Position numbers and translations under genes: made by a program
Shown here: in pieces, positions 38,437 through 48,795 of the stretch
Position numbering within the stretch: the first letter of the stretch is position 1
How the letters are laid out: the number at the start of each line of letters is the position of its first letter
Assembly (NCBI GenBank): GCA_016790635.1
Contig: JAEUOR010000053.1
Coordinates: 62,001-126,000 of the forward strand
Length of the DNA stretch: 64,000 nt
Source: Burkholderiales bacterium
Lineage (GTDB): Bacteria > Pseudomonadota > Gammaproteobacteria > Burkholderiales > JAEUOS01
Direction of reading: 5' to 3'
The notes under the pieces: model-generated
What the model was told of the DNA's origin: nothing
Databases searched by the model: none
Seen by the model: the letters and a program-made list of their open reading frames with translations, nothing else

Positions 38437-39279
38437 ATGTACTTCATCGTTTTGGTCGCAGTGGTGCTGGCCTGTCCGGTGCTCGGCCATGCGCAAGAGA
38501 TGCCGCGTCCTGCGACAGACCTCAATCTGGCGCATCCGACCGCGGTCGTGACTGCCAATCGCGACCGCTACACGATCGCAGGTCTGGTTACGCACAAGGA
38601 GGGCGCGAGCTCGTTCAAGCACGGCATCGCGATTTTTCCCGGTTACCCGGGCATCATGCGGCTCAGGGAGGAAGGCGGGCGACCGGCGTTCGACTTGCGC
38701 GGAAACTTCCTGGTCCGGTCGCGCCGGCACTGGCTGGACGAGGAGACGCTGGTCGTGGTCCTCGATGCGCCGTCCGACCAGTGGACGAACTTCCGCCAAA
38801 TTTTCCGCGAGGACCCGCGTTACGGTGCGGACGTGGCGGCGCTGCTTGCCGAAGTCGGCCGCCGTTATCGCGTGGAGGACTGGACTTTTGTCGGCACCAG
38901 CGAAGGCTCTGTCAGCGCATTTCACGCGGCGCGCATGAATCCGCAGCTGGCGCGCCGCACCATCCTCACGGCGTCGTTGTTCCTGCCCTCGCGCAACGGG
39001 CCGGGCTTGTCTTCGGTCGCCTGGGCGGAACTGTCGAGCGAGTTGCTCTGGGTGCATCACGAGGACGATCCCTGCACCTTCACTTCCTATCGGGACGCCG
39101 CGCGCTTTTCGCGCAGAACCGGCAAACCCCTGCTCACGGTGCGCGGTGGCGGACCATGGCGGGGCGCAGCCTGCGAAGCGTTCACCGCGCACGGGTTTGC
39201 CGGCGCCGAGCGCGAAACTGTGCAGGCGATGCGGACCTGGGTCAAGACCGGCGTGGTTCCCGCCGACCTGCGGCTGTAG
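38437..39279 (+). CDS. Exported alpha/beta-hydrolase-like protein
   Basis: A 280-aa protein with a signal peptide (MYFIVLVAVVLACPVLGHAQE; cleavage about residue 20). A nucleophile elbow GTSEGS (about 152-157) following the strand DWTFV, and a late HHEDDPCTF/HGFAG region that could supply Asp and His, suggest a serine hydrolase of the alpha/beta fold. No specific family was recognised. It lies alone between the CoA transferase and the ABC transporter genes, 145 bp after the former. Upstream in-frame starts lack export character. Confidence 0.65.
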   Translation: MYFIVLVAVVLACPVLGHAQEMPRPATDLNLAHPTAVVTANRDRYTIAGLVTHKEGASSFKHGIAIFPGYPGIMRLREEGGRPAFDLRGNFLVRSRRHWLDEETLVVVLDAPSDQWTNFRQIFREDPRYGADVAALLAEVGRRYRVEDWTFVGTSEGSVSAFHAARMNPQLARRTILTASLFLPSRNGPGLSSVAWAELSSELLWVHHEDDPCTFTSYRDAARFSRRTGKPLLTVRGGGPWRGAACEAFTAHGFAGAERETVQAMRTWVKTGVVPADLRL

Positions 39280-39303
39280 GGAAGAGACGGAGCGCGCGAT
39301 GGT

Positions 39304-40046
<743 letters not shown>

Positions 40047-40047
<1 letters not shown>

Positions 40048-42587
40048 TGGGCGGCACGTGGCTGCTGATGCGCTGGTTCCTCGCCGCGGCCTGGCGCGCG
40101 CAGCGCGGCCGCTGGCTGCTGGCAGCGGCGGCCGTCGGCGTGGGCGTCGCGCTGGCGACCGCCATCCATACCGTCAACACCTCGGCGCTGGACGAGTTCC
40201 AGCGCGCCATCGACACCGTCAACGGCGAAGCCACGGCGCAGGTCGTCGCGCGTGCGGGCTACATGGACGAAAAAGTCTTCGATGTCGTGCTGGACCTGGC
40301 CGAGCGAAGCGGCATTGCCGCGGCCAGCCCGGTGCTGGCGCTGGACCTGCCGCTGCCGCCTGCGCCAGGCGCAGGCGCGCGGCGCGAGCGTCTCACGCTC
40401 CTGGGCATCGACATCTTTCGTGCCGCCCGCGCCACCGCGAGCCTCGTGCCCGGCGTCGACGAAGCGGTCGGGCGCGCCGCGGGAGCGGAATCTCCGTTTT
40501 TTGCGGACGACACCATCTTCCTCTCGGCCGCAGCGCAGGAGGCCCTCGGCGCACGCATGGGCGGTGTGGTCACGCTCGATGGCGTCACGCTGCGCGTGGC
40601 CGGGCGGGTGGCCGCGCAGCCGGGCCAGCGCATCGCAGTCATGGACCTGGGCGCCATGCAGTGGCGCTTCGGCGCCCTGGGCAAACTCTCGCGCATCGAC
40701 CTGAAGCTCGCCGAGGGCGCGGCCGCCGCAGCGGTGGCGGCCGCACTTCTTCCACATCTGGGGGACAGCGCGCAATTGATCACTGCCGGGCTGCGCGAGC
40801 AGCGCATGTCCAACCTGTCGCGCGCCTACCGGGTCAATCTCAACGTGCTGGCGCTGGTGGCCCTGTTCACGGGTGCGTTCCTGGTGTTCTCGGCAGTCGG
40901 GCTGGCCGCGGTGCGCGCGCGCCCGCAGTTGTCGCTGCTGGCGGTGCTTGGCGCAACGCAGGCATGGGTGCTGCGCGTGGTCCTGCTGCAGGGCGCGCTG
41001 GTAGCCCTGGTCGGCAGCCTGGCGGGCGTCGGCGTCGGCGTGCTCCTGGCGCGCGCCCTGCTGTCGGCTTTTGGCGGCGACCTGGGTGGCGGCTATTTCC
41101 CCGGTGTCGCGCCCGCGCTGGTGGTCGATGTGCCGGTGCTGGCCGGCTTTGTCGCGCTCGGCCTTGCCGTCGGCTTGGTAGCGGCATGGTTGCCGGCGCG
41201 CGAGATCGCGCGTGCGCGTCCGGCCGAGGCCTTGCGCGGCGCCTCGCGCGAGACCGCGCTCTTTCGTCTGGCGCACCCCGGCCCGTCGCTGGCCCTTGTG
41301 GTGGTGGCCGGCCTCCTGCTGCTGGCCCCGCCGATCGACGCTCTGCCGCTGGCGGCCTACGCGGCCATCGCCTGCATCCTCTTGGCGGCCATCGGCGTGG
41401 TGCCGTGGCTTGTGGCGGCGTTGTTTGCGCGGGCACAGCGCTTTCTCGGCGGCAGCGGCGCGCTCGTCTGGCTGGCATCCGCGCGTGTGGCGCAGGCGCC
41501 GGGCCAGGCAGGCGGCGTGATCGCCGGCGTGGTGGCGAGCTTTGCGCTCACCGTGGCCATGGTGATCATGGTGACCAGCTTTCGCTTGAGTGTGGCCGAC
41601 TGGCTGGTCATGGTGCTGCCTGCCGACCTGTACGCGCGCGCGCCGGGCACGGCGCTGGCGGGCGGCATCGGCGCCGAGGCACGCGCGGCGATCAGCGCAA
41701 TCCCCGGCGTGGCCAGGAGCGAGTTCGCGCGCAGCATCGAGGTGTCGCTCGACCCGGCGCGTCCCGCGGTGGGGCTGTCCGCGCGCGAATTCGACCCGGC
41801 GCGACCGCAGGCGCGCCTGCCTCTGGTGGGGGCCACCGTGCCCGCGCCGCCGGGTGTGGCAGCCGTGTACGTCTCCGAGGCCATGGTCGATCTGTACGGG
41901 TTTGCGCCCGGCCGGCGCGTGAAGCTGCCGTTTGGCGGCGAGGAACTGCATGTCGCCGGCGTGTATCGCGACTACGCGCGCCAGCACGGTTCTATCACCC
42001 TGGCGCGCGGCGACTACCAGCGCCTGAGCGGGGACGCGAGCGTGAGCGACGCGGCCCTGTGGCTTGCCCCGGGGGCGGATGCTGCCGCCGTCGCCGCTGC
42101 GCTGGCCCGGCATCTGCCCGGCGCCGAGCAGCGCAGCGCCGGCGAACTGCGCGAATTGTCGCTGCGCATTTTTGACCGCAGCTTCGCGATGACCTACCTG
42201 CTCGAGGCCGCCGCGCTCCTGGTCGCGCTGTTCGGCGTGGCCAGCAGCTACGCGGCACAGGCGCTGGAACGCGCGCGTGAATTCGGCGTGCTGCGTCACC
42301 TGGGCATGACCACCGGCGACATCCTGCGCCAGGTGAGCCTGGAGGGCGCGCTGCTCTCCGGCTTCGGCGCGCTGTGGGGCACGGCCACCGGGTGGGTGAT
42401 CGGGCTGGTGCTGATCCACCGCGTCAACCCGCAGTCCTTCCACTGGACCATGGAGGCGCGCTTTCCGTTCGCGCTGATCCTGGCAGGCGGCATCGCCATC
42501 GCGCTGGCCGGCGCGCTGGCCGCGGCGCTCGCGGTGCGCTCGGCCACCGGGCCCGGGCCGCTGGCAGCGCTGAAGGAGGACTGGTGA
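40047..42587 (+). CDS. FtsX/MacB-type ABC permease with two FtsX domains
   Basis: An 846-aa inner-membrane permease. One N-terminal helix and a large periplasmic domain (about 40-240) are followed by a three-helix FtsX core, a further helical linker, a second periplasmic domain and the C-terminal FtsX core (LLEAAALLVALFGVASSYAAQALERAREFGVLRHLGM). This duplicated layout is typical of the AttF/AttG-like permeases. Such exporters transduce ATP hydrolysis to periplasmic movement or lipid/lipoprotein export. GTG of the next gene overlaps its stop. Confidence 0.88.
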
Positions 42588-43699
42588 GGCGCCGCGCGCT
42601 GCTCCGGGCGTTGGCGGCCGGGGCCGCGGCATCGCAGGCGCGTGCCGCCACGCCCGCCGGCGACGCGCGCTATGCGGTCGTCGAGCGCGGACGCAGCCTG
42701 ACCTTTCCGCGCGACCACGGCGCGCACCCGGACTTTCGCACCGAGTGGTGGTACGTCACCGGCCACCTGCAGCGTGCGGGTATGCCGGACTGCGGCTTTC
42801 AGGTGACCTTTTTTCGCACCCGCACCACGCATGCCGATGCCAACCCGAGCCGCTTCGCGCCTCGGCAACTGCTCTTTGCGCACGCGGCGCTGGCCCTGCC
42901 AGAGCGTGGCCGCCTGCTGCACGAAGACCGCGCCGCGCGCAGCCTGCCCGCACGCGTGCGCGCGAGCGAGGCCGATACCGACGTCGCGCTGGACGGCTGG
43001 ACTTTCATGCGCGATGCCTTAAGCGGCAGTTATCGCGCGCGCATCGGCGGGCGCGAGCTCGAACTGGCGCTGGACCTGACGCCTGCCGGAGCCCCGCTGT
43101 TGCAGGGCGAGAGCGGTTTTTCGCAAAAGGGCCCGCGCCCCGAACAGGCCAGCTGGTACTACAGCCGTCCGCAGCTGTCGGTGACAGGCAGTATCGCGGT
43201 GACGCGGCCCGGGCCCGATGCGGGCGGGCGGGCGGAGCGCATCGCTGTCACCGGGCGCGCCTGGCTGGACCACGAATGGTCCAGCACCCTGCTCGACGAG
43301 CGCGCGTCGGGCTGGGACTGGATCGGCATCAACCTGGACGACGGTGGCAGCCTGATGGCGTTTCGCATTCGCACCCGCGAGGGCGGCGTGTTGTGGAGCC
43401 ACGCAGTGCAACGCGATGAAGAGGGGCGCGTGGTCGCAGCCGACGCCGGCGCACACTGGCAGGAGCAACGCGCCTGGACCTCGCCGCGCTCCCAGGCCCG
43501 TTACCCGGTGGCCTTTGCGCTGCGCCTGGGTTCAAAGGACTACGTTCTCAAGCCGCTGATGGACGATCAGGAGATCGATGCGCGCGCCAGCACCGGTGGC
43601 TACTACTGGGAGGGGGCAGTCACCTTGCTATCCGGCGCGCGCGCCCTGGGGCGCGGCTACCTGGAACTGACCGGATACGCGGGACGGGTGCGTCTATAG
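42584..43699 (+). CDS. AttH/CrtC-like lipocalin-fold protein
   Basis: A 371-aa protein resembling the AttH / hydroxyneurosporene-synthase (CrtC) family, built from two lipocalin-like barrels. Hallmarks are DFRTEWWYVTGHL near the N-terminus, WLDHEWSS, and GWDWIGINLDDGGSLMAFRIR. The N-terminal RRRALLRALAAGAAASQARAA looks like an export signal. Despite distant similarity to carotenoid hydratases no carotenoid genes are nearby, and the operon (ATPase, FtsX permease, AttH) matches the AttEFGH type, so a periplasmic lipid-handling role is more likely. GTG start overlaps the permease stop. Confidence 0.85.
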   Translation: MRRRALLRALAAGAAASQARAATPAGDARYAVVERGRSLTFPRDHGAHPDFRTEWWYVTGHLQRAGMPDCGFQVTFFRTRTTHADANPSRFAPRQLLFAHAALALPERGRLLHEDRAARSLPARVRASEADTDVALDGWTFMRDALSGSYRARIGGRELELALDLTPAGAPLLQGESGFSQKGPRPEQASWYYSRPQLSVTGSIAVTRPGPDAGGRAERIAVTGRAWLDHEWSSTLLDERASGWDWIGINLDDGGSLMAFRIRTREGGVLWSHAVQRDEEGRVVAADAGAHWQEQRAWTSPRSQARYPVAFALRLGSKDYVLKPLMDDQEIDARASTGGYYWEGAVTLLSGARALGRGYLELTGYAGRVRL

Positions 43700-43862
43700 T
43701 GTTCGGTTCTGCGCGGGATCGAAGCCGATGTGACGAAGCATGCCGCAACCGGGCGCATCGATCAGGAGTCGTACGCGAGGCAGCGGGAGCAGTTTCAGCG
43801 TGGAGGGATCCGCCACTGACCCGCAATCGGGGCAGGCAGGCCGCACGCTTTTCTGGCCGTAG

Positions 43863-44792
43863 CTACTTCTTGTGTTTTCCGCCGGTCTGCGGCGTGTGCG
43901 CGCCCTCGCGCTTGGCCTCGGCGTGCTGTCGCCGTGTAATGCGCTCCCAGGTGCGCTTGAGATCGTCGCGGATATTGAACGCCAGGCGGCCGCAGCCTTC
44001 GACCTCGATCTCGATCCTGTCGCCGTCCATGAACGGATTCAGGCCGCGGTGATTGGTGCCGGTAGCGAGGATGTCGCCGGGTTCCATGGTGTGGATGGCG
44101 CTCACCCACTCGATGCAGCGCGGGATCTTGTGCGCCATGTCGTCGGTGTTGAAGTCCTGCATCAGCACGCCGTTGTTCCACAGCTTCACCTGCAGCTTGT
44201 GCGGATCCTTGATCTCGTCGGCGGTGACGATGTACGGGCCGATCGGACAGAACGTGTCGCGTGACTTCATCTGATAGAACACGTTGCCCGCTGGCGGCAG
44301 GCCGCGCGCCGAGCCGTCGATGAAGTTAATGTAGCCGAAGATGTAGCCCATCGCATCGGCGGCCTTGACGTTGGAGCAGCGCTTGCCGATCACCAGCGCG
44401 AGTTCCGCTTCACCCTCGAAGACCGTGGCAGGCACATCGGGCAGCACCATGGTGTCGCCGTGACCGATCACCGCGCTGGGCGACTTGTGGAAGGCGTTGA
44501 TCGGTGCCGGCTCCTTCAGCGTACCGTCTTCCATGTAGTTGACGGCCATGCACTCGATATTGACCGGCTTGGGCAGCGGCGGGCGGATGCGCACGCTCGA
44601 CAGCGGCACGCCCTTGCCGCTTGCCGCGGCGGCTTCGACCTTCGCCTTGTACTGATCCCAGCGTTCGATGAGCCCGCTGATGAGGTTGTGGGGGCCGGTG
44701 TGGGGGATGTCCGTCACCGCGCCGGTCACGTCGACGACCTGGTCGTCTTTCAGAATGCCTAAGCGGAAATCGTCGAAGTAGAGAATCTTCAT
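43863..44792 (-). CDS. Fumarylacetoacetate hydrolase (FAH)-family protein
   Basis: A 309-aa metal-dependent C-C hydrolase or decarboxylase of the FAH/HpcE family. Metal ligands are visible as E126 and E128 in FEGEAELALVIGK and D159 in NFIDGSARGLPP; MKSRDTFCPIGPYIV and GDILATGTNHRGLNP are the other family blocks. These enzymes act late in aromatic meta-cleavage or on oxo acids. ATG 44792 has AGGAG in front; an upstream in-frame start 14 codons earlier is less likely. The Bug receptor gene lies 66 bp upstream on the same strand. Confidence 0.9.
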   Translation of the reverse strand: MKILYFDDFRLGILKDDQVVDVTGAVTDIPHTGPHNLISGLIERWDQYKAKVEAAAASGKGVPLSSVRIRPPLPKPVNIECMAVNYMEDGTLKEPAPINAFHKSPSAVIGHGDTMVLPDVPATVFEGEAELALVIGKRCSNVKAADAMGYIFGYINFIDGSARGLPPAGNVFYQMKSRDTFCPIGPYIVTADEIKDPHKLQVKLWNNGVLMQDFNTDDMAHKIPRCIEWVSAIHTMEPGDILATGTNHRGLNPFMDGDRIEIEVEGCGRLAFNIRDDLKRTWERITRRQHAEAKREGAHTPQTGGKHKK

Positions 44793-44858
44793 GCGCGCTC
44801 CTATGGGTTCGGTACAGGATCGATTGTTGGCCAACGAGGCTGGTTGCTGGTGCGCCTG

Positions 44859-45842
44859 TCAGTCGATGCGGATCCCGGCGGCGCGGATCACCCTGGCCCA
44901 CCGTTCCGTATCCGCAGCGATGAGGCGCCGCAGTTCTTCCGGGGACCCGCCAACGACCTCCACGTTGCCGGCCGCCAGGCGCTCGCGCAACTCGGGCTGC
45001 CCAAGAATGACATTCACCTCGCGGTTCAAGCGCGCGATGATTTCAGCAGGTGTGCCGGCAGGCGCCAGCAGACCCTGCCAGTCGATTGCGGTGACGCTCG
45101 GGTACCCTGCCTCTGCCATGCTTGGGATTTCCGGCACTGCCGGCAGGCGCTTCTGCCCCACCACAGCCAGTGGCCGCAAGCCGCCGGATTTGATGTGCGG
45201 GATCACCCCCGGCGCCAACCCGAACATCACCTGAATACGTCCGGCCATCAGTTCCTGCACTGCCGGTGCTGCGCTCTTGAAGGGAACATGCACCATATCA
45301 ATCCCGGTTTCCTGCTTGAAGAATTCCGCGGATATGTGTGCCGGCGAACCGTTGCCGCCAGAACCGTAGTTGATCTTGCCCGGGTTGGCGCGGGCGTAGG
45401 CAACCAGCTCTGCAACACTCTTGACCGGCAGCGACGGGTGCACCACGAGAATGTTGTAACCCCAGGATATCTGCACGATCGGCGCAACATCGCGGCGAAT
45501 GTCATACGCCAGTTTCGGAAACAGCGTCTGCGCGATGGTCAGCGGCATGAATCCCAGGCTGATGGTGTAGCCGTCGGGCGCGGCACGGGCCATCGCGGCC
45601 GTGCCGATGGTGCCGGTGGCGCCAGGAATGTTCTCGATCACGACCGGCTGGCCGAGGGCCTTGGCCAGCCGCTCGCCGATCAGTCGCGCGATTGCATCGA
45701 AGGGACCCGGCGCCGCCGGCACGATCAGTCGAATCGACCGCTCCGGCCAGTTCTGCGCAGCGAGGCGTCCAGCGGTCAGCAGTGCGGCGCCAGAGAGCGC
45801 CGCCCGCAAAACGGATCTGCGATTGTTCATGCGATCGCTCAT
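44859..45842 (-). CDS. Bug/TctC-family periplasmic solute receptor
   Basis: Third receptor of this family in the window, 327 aa. The twin-arginine-like signal MNNRRSVLRAALSGAALLTAGRLAAQ (cleavage about residue 30) is followed by WPERSIRLIVPAAPGPFDAIARL. ATG 45842 is preceded by GAGGACG; a start 22 codons earlier lacks a ribosome site. It is probably co-transcribed with the FAH-family gene downstream and may bind the acid that enzyme processes. Confidence 0.91.
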   Translation of the reverse strand: MSDRMNNRRSVLRAALSGAALLTAGRLAAQNWPERSIRLIVPAAPGPFDAIARLIGERLAKALGQPVVIENIPGATGTIGTAAMARAAPDGYTISLGFMPLTIAQTLFPKLAYDIRRDVAPIVQISWGYNILVVHPSLPVKSVAELVAYARANPGKINYGSGGNGSPAHISAEFFKQETGIDMVHVPFKSAAPAVQELMAGRIQVMFGLAPGVIPHIKSGGLRPLAVVGQKRLPAVPEIPSMAEAGYPSVTAIDWQGLLAPAGTPAEIIARLNREVNVILGQPELRERLAAGNVEVVGGSPEELRRLIAADTERWARVIRAAGIRID

Positions 45843-45986
45843 TGATTCGTCCTCAATCAGTGCATGAAAAAAACTTGGCCCTGCGATCAGTACGCGCGTG
45901 TGCTCCACGACCCCCTTTCACTTTTTATCACGTGCGCGAACGCCGCTGGGCCGGCGTATCCGGCGGATCATGCCGGCGGGCAAACC

Positions 45987-45992
45987 TATAAT
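45987..45992 (+). promoter_or_regulatory. Candidate -10 box of the speD operon
   Basis: A perfect TATAAT hexamer 28 bp before the speD ATG. The -35 region about 17 bp upstream is a poor match, so an activator or weak promoter is possible. Transcription would begin about 20 bp before speD, leaving a very short leader. Confidence 0.5.
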
Positions 45993-46020
45993 CCCGCGCT
46001 GGTCCAACGTCGGTCAAACG

Positions 46021-46404
46021 ATGCAAGGCTTGCACATCCTGGCGGACCTGCACGACTGTCCGTCCAACGTCCTGCTCGAATCGGCTGCGCAGCTGCGCAA
46101 GTTTTGCCTGGCCGCTTGCGCGCGCGCCGGCCTGACCGTCCTGGGGAGTCACTTTCACCAGTTCGCAGCCCTGGGCACTGCTGGCCCGGGCGGGGTCACC
46201 GGCGCGGTCGTGCTGGGCGAGTCGCACTTGGCGATTCACACCTGGCCGGAGCGCGCCGGCGCCACCCTCGACATCTACACCTGCAACGTCGCGGCTGACA
46301 ACAGCGCCAGGGCCGAGGCCCTGTATGCCTTTCTGCATGACGCCCTGGCGCCGCGCGAGAGCACGGTCGAACGTGTCTGGCGCGGCCGCGGGCCGGCACA
46401 ATGA
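46021..46404 (+). CDS. speD: S-adenosylmethionine decarboxylase proenzyme
   Basis: Pyruvoyl enzyme that decarboxylates SAM to supply aminopropyl groups for spermidine. The 127-aa proenzyme is of the short bacterial type. Self-cleavage is expected between E67 and S68 in GESHLAIHTWPE; H73 and C88 (YTCN) are the other processing and catalytic residues. The stop overlaps speE (ATGA), coupling donor and transferase synthesis. Confidence 0.95.
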   Translation: MQGLHILADLHDCPSNVLLESAAQLRKFCLAACARAGLTVLGSHFHQFAALGTAGPGGVTGAVVLGESHLAIHTWPERAGATLDIYTCNVAADNSARAEALYAFLHDALAPRESTVERVWRGRGPAQ

Positions 46405-47294
46405 ACGCGAAGGTGCCGCGCCTGGACGAAGCCCTCACCGCCGGGCACGGGGTGTACTTCTCGGCGACGCGCTTGATCGACTCGCACACCAGCCCGTTCC
46501 AGACCATCGAGGTCTTCGAGACCGCCGATCTGGGGCGCCTGATGCGCCTGGACGGCTGCAACATGGTGAGCGAGGCCGACGAGTTCCTCTATCACGAGCC
46601 GCTGATCCACCCCGCCGCGCTGGCGCACCCGGCGCCGCGAAGCGCGCTGATCATCGGCGGGGGCGACGGCGGGGCGGCGGAAGAATTGCTCAAGCACGAT
46701 GCCATCGCCCAGGTGACCCTGTGCGAACTGGACGCGGAAGTCGTCGCCATGGCACGTGCGCATTTCGGCGCCGTGCATCGCGGCGCGTTCGACGAGGAGC
46801 GGGTGCGCCTGGTCATCGGCGACGGTCTCGCCTTTGCGGCCGAACAGCGTGCGGCCTGCGACCTCGTGTTTCTGGACCTGACCGACCCCCTCGGCCCGGC
46901 CGCCGCCCTGTATGGCGAGGAGGCCTACAGGCGCTTTGCGAACGCGCTTGCGCCCGGCGGCATCCTGGTGACCCACATCGGCTCGCCGTTCTCGCACCCG
47001 GCGCGGGTAGGCACCGCGATGCGCGAACTCAGGCAGGTCTTTCGGCATGTGTCCGCCTGTTTCGTCCATATACCCATATACGGCGCGCTGTGGGGCTTCG
47101 CGCTCGCCTCCGACAAGGTCGATGCGGCCGCGCTGGACGGCGCCAGCTGGGACGCGCGGCGCGTTGCGCGTGTGCGCGGCGCCCTGCAGTGGGCTGACGG
47201 CGCGACATTGGCCGCAGCCTTTACACTGCCGCCATGGATCGGCGGGGTGGTGGCGGGCCGATCAAGTGCAACTGGAGTACAGCATGGGGCTTAG
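46401..47294 (+). CDS. speE: Polyamine aminopropyltransferase (spermidine synthase)
   Basis: Transfers the aminopropyl group of decarboxylated SAM to putrescine or a related diamine. The 297-aa protein has the nucleoside-binding GGGDGGAAEELLKH (about 90-103), the strand VTLCELDAEVV and the catalytic DLTDPLGPA motif. An N-terminal beta domain is present. It overlaps speD by 4 bp and the small yjfM-like gene by 11 bp. Confidence 0.94.
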   Translation: MNAKVPRLDEALTAGHGVYFSATRLIDSHTSPFQTIEVFETADLGRLMRLDGCNMVSEADEFLYHEPLIHPAALAHPAPRSALIIGGGDGGAAEELLKHDAIAQVTLCELDAEVVAMARAHFGAVHRGAFDEERVRLVIGDGLAFAAEQRAACDLVFLDLTDPLGPAAALYGEEAYRRFANALAPGGILVTHIGSPFSHPARVGTAMRELRQVFRHVSACFVHIPIYGALWGFALASDKVDAAALDGASWDARRVARVRGALQWADGATLAAAFTLPPWIGGVVAGRSSATGVQHGA

Positions 47295-47637
47295 TCGCGG
47301 TTCCGGTGTTGGTCTGTCGCTGGTCCTGATCGGCGTGGGCGGTTGGTTTGCCCAGTCTGATCGTGTGCCGGACCCGAATCTGCGCCAGGACCTGTACGCA
47401 ACCCGCGAGGAATGCCAGGTCGATTGGGGACCCGCCGAGGAGGATTGCCAACCCGGCAGCGCGGATGGAGTCACCTCGACGGGCAGATCAGGACGCTCCA
47501 CGTTTTACTACGGCCGCCCGTATCACCCGGGCGATACCGGTGCGGCGCCGCGCTCGACCCGCGCCGTCGGCTCGACCACGACCAGTCGCGGCGGCTTCGG
47601 TGGCAGCGGGCGTGCGGTGAGTTCCGGCGGCGGCTGA
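47284..47637 (+). CDS. YjfM/YgiB-like small exported protein (DUF1190-type)
   Basis: A 117-aa protein with an N-terminal hydrophobic segment (GVGLSLVLIGVGGWF, about 7-21), a short acidic region with two Cys residues (REECQVDWGPAEEDCQPG) and a Gly/Ser/Arg-rich tail. This layout resembles E. coli YgiB/YjfM, whose genes also precede a glutathionylspermidine-synthase-like gene. Function unknown, probably envelope-located. It overlaps the end of speE by 11 bp and lies 14 bp before the ATP-grasp gene. Confidence 0.65.
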   Translation: MGLSRGSGVGLSLVLIGVGGWFAQSDRVPDPNLRQDLYATREECQVDWGPAEEDCQPGSADGVTSTGRSGRSTFYYGRPYHPGDTGAAPRSTRAVGSTTTSRGGFGGSGRAVSSGGG

Positions 47638-47651
47638 CGACGAGGTCCTGC

Positions 47652-48788
47652 GTGCGACGCGAACTCCTCATCCCGCGGCCGGACTGGCCGCAACGCATGC
47701 AGGACGTCGGCTTTCATTTTCACAGCATCGACGGCGTGTACTGGGATGAAAGCGCCTGTTATCGGTTGAGCCGCGACGAAGTCGATCAGCTTGAAGACGC
47801 CAGCGCCGAATTGCACCGCCTGTGCATGGCTGCCGCCGGCGAGGTGATCGGCAAGCGGCGCTACGCCGAGTTCGCGATTCCCGATGCCGCCGTCGGCTTG
47901 ATCGAGCGGTCCTGGCGTGCCGGAGAGCCGACCCTTTTCGGCCGTTTCGACCTGGCATGGGACGGGCAGGGCCCGCCCAAGCTACTGGAATACAACGCCG
48001 ATACGCCCACCGCGCTGATCGAGGCCAGCATCGCGCAGTGGTACTGGATGAACGCGGTGCGGCCGGGGGCCGATCAGTTCAACAGCCTGCACGAAAAGCT
48101 GATCGCACGCTGGCGCAGCATCGCTGCCGACAAGAACCTGACCGACCTGCACCTGACCTGCATGGGCGAGAGCGAGGAGGATGTTGGCAATCTCGACTAC
48201 ATGGCCGATGTGGCCATGCAGGCGGGCCTCACGCCGCATTTCATCGACATCGGCCGCATCGGCTGGAGCGCGGCCGGGAAGCGCTTTGTCGATGAGGCCG
48301 ACCGGCCGATCGCCGCGTTGTTCAAGCTCTATCCCTGGGAGTGGATGGTGCGCGAGGAGTTCGGAGCGCATGTCGCCTCGAGTGACACTCTCATCATCGA
48401 GCCGGCCTGGAAGATGATCCTCTCCAACAAGGCCATCCTGCCGGTGCTGTGGGAACTGTTCCCCGATCATCCCAACCTTTTGCCGGCCGCGCGCGAGCCC
48501 GGGCGCATCACCGGGGCGGTGGTGAAGAAGCCGCTGCTGTCGCGCGAAGGCGCCAACATCAGCTTGAGCGCGACCGACCGGGACTGCGCCACCGACGGCC
48601 CGTACGGCGCCGAAGGTTTCGTCTGGCAGCGCTACCACGCGATTCCCGACCTGAGCGGCACTGGCGGCAATCACATGGTGATTGGCGCCTGGATGGTCGG
48701 CGACGAACCGGCCGGCATCGGCATCCGCGAGGATGCCACCGTGATCACACGCGACACCAGTCGCTTCGTGCCCCATTACTTCGAATAG
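47652..48788 (+). CDS. Glutathionylspermidine synthase-like ATP-grasp ligase (YjfC/YgiC type)
   Basis: A 378-aa ATP-grasp amide ligase like the synthetase domain of glutathionylspermidine synthase, without the amidase domain. Recognised blocks are ESACYRLSRDEVDQLEDA, FDLAWDGQGPPKLLEYNADTPT (ATP/Mg site), ALFKLYPWEWM and KKPLLSREGANI. E. coli YgiC and YjfC are of similar length. Its peptide substrate is unknown; the adjoining speD-speE pair suggests that spermidine or another polyamine is the amine partner. Start GTG 47652. Confidence 0.87.
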   Translation: MRRELLIPRPDWPQRMQDVGFHFHSIDGVYWDESACYRLSRDEVDQLEDASAELHRLCMAAAGEVIGKRRYAEFAIPDAAVGLIERSWRAGEPTLFGRFDLAWDGQGPPKLLEYNADTPTALIEASIAQWYWMNAVRPGADQFNSLHEKLIARWRSIAADKNLTDLHLTCMGESEEDVGNLDYMADVAMQAGLTPHFIDIGRIGWSAAGKRFVDEADRPIAALFKLYPWEWMVREEFGAHVASSDTLIIEPAWKMILSNKAILPVLWELFPDHPNLLPAAREPGRITGAVVKKPLLSREGANISLSATDRDCATDGPYGAEGFVWQRYHAIPDLSGTGGNHMVIGAWMVGDEPAGIGIREDATVITRDTSRFVPHYFE

Positions 48789-48795
48789 AGGCGCC

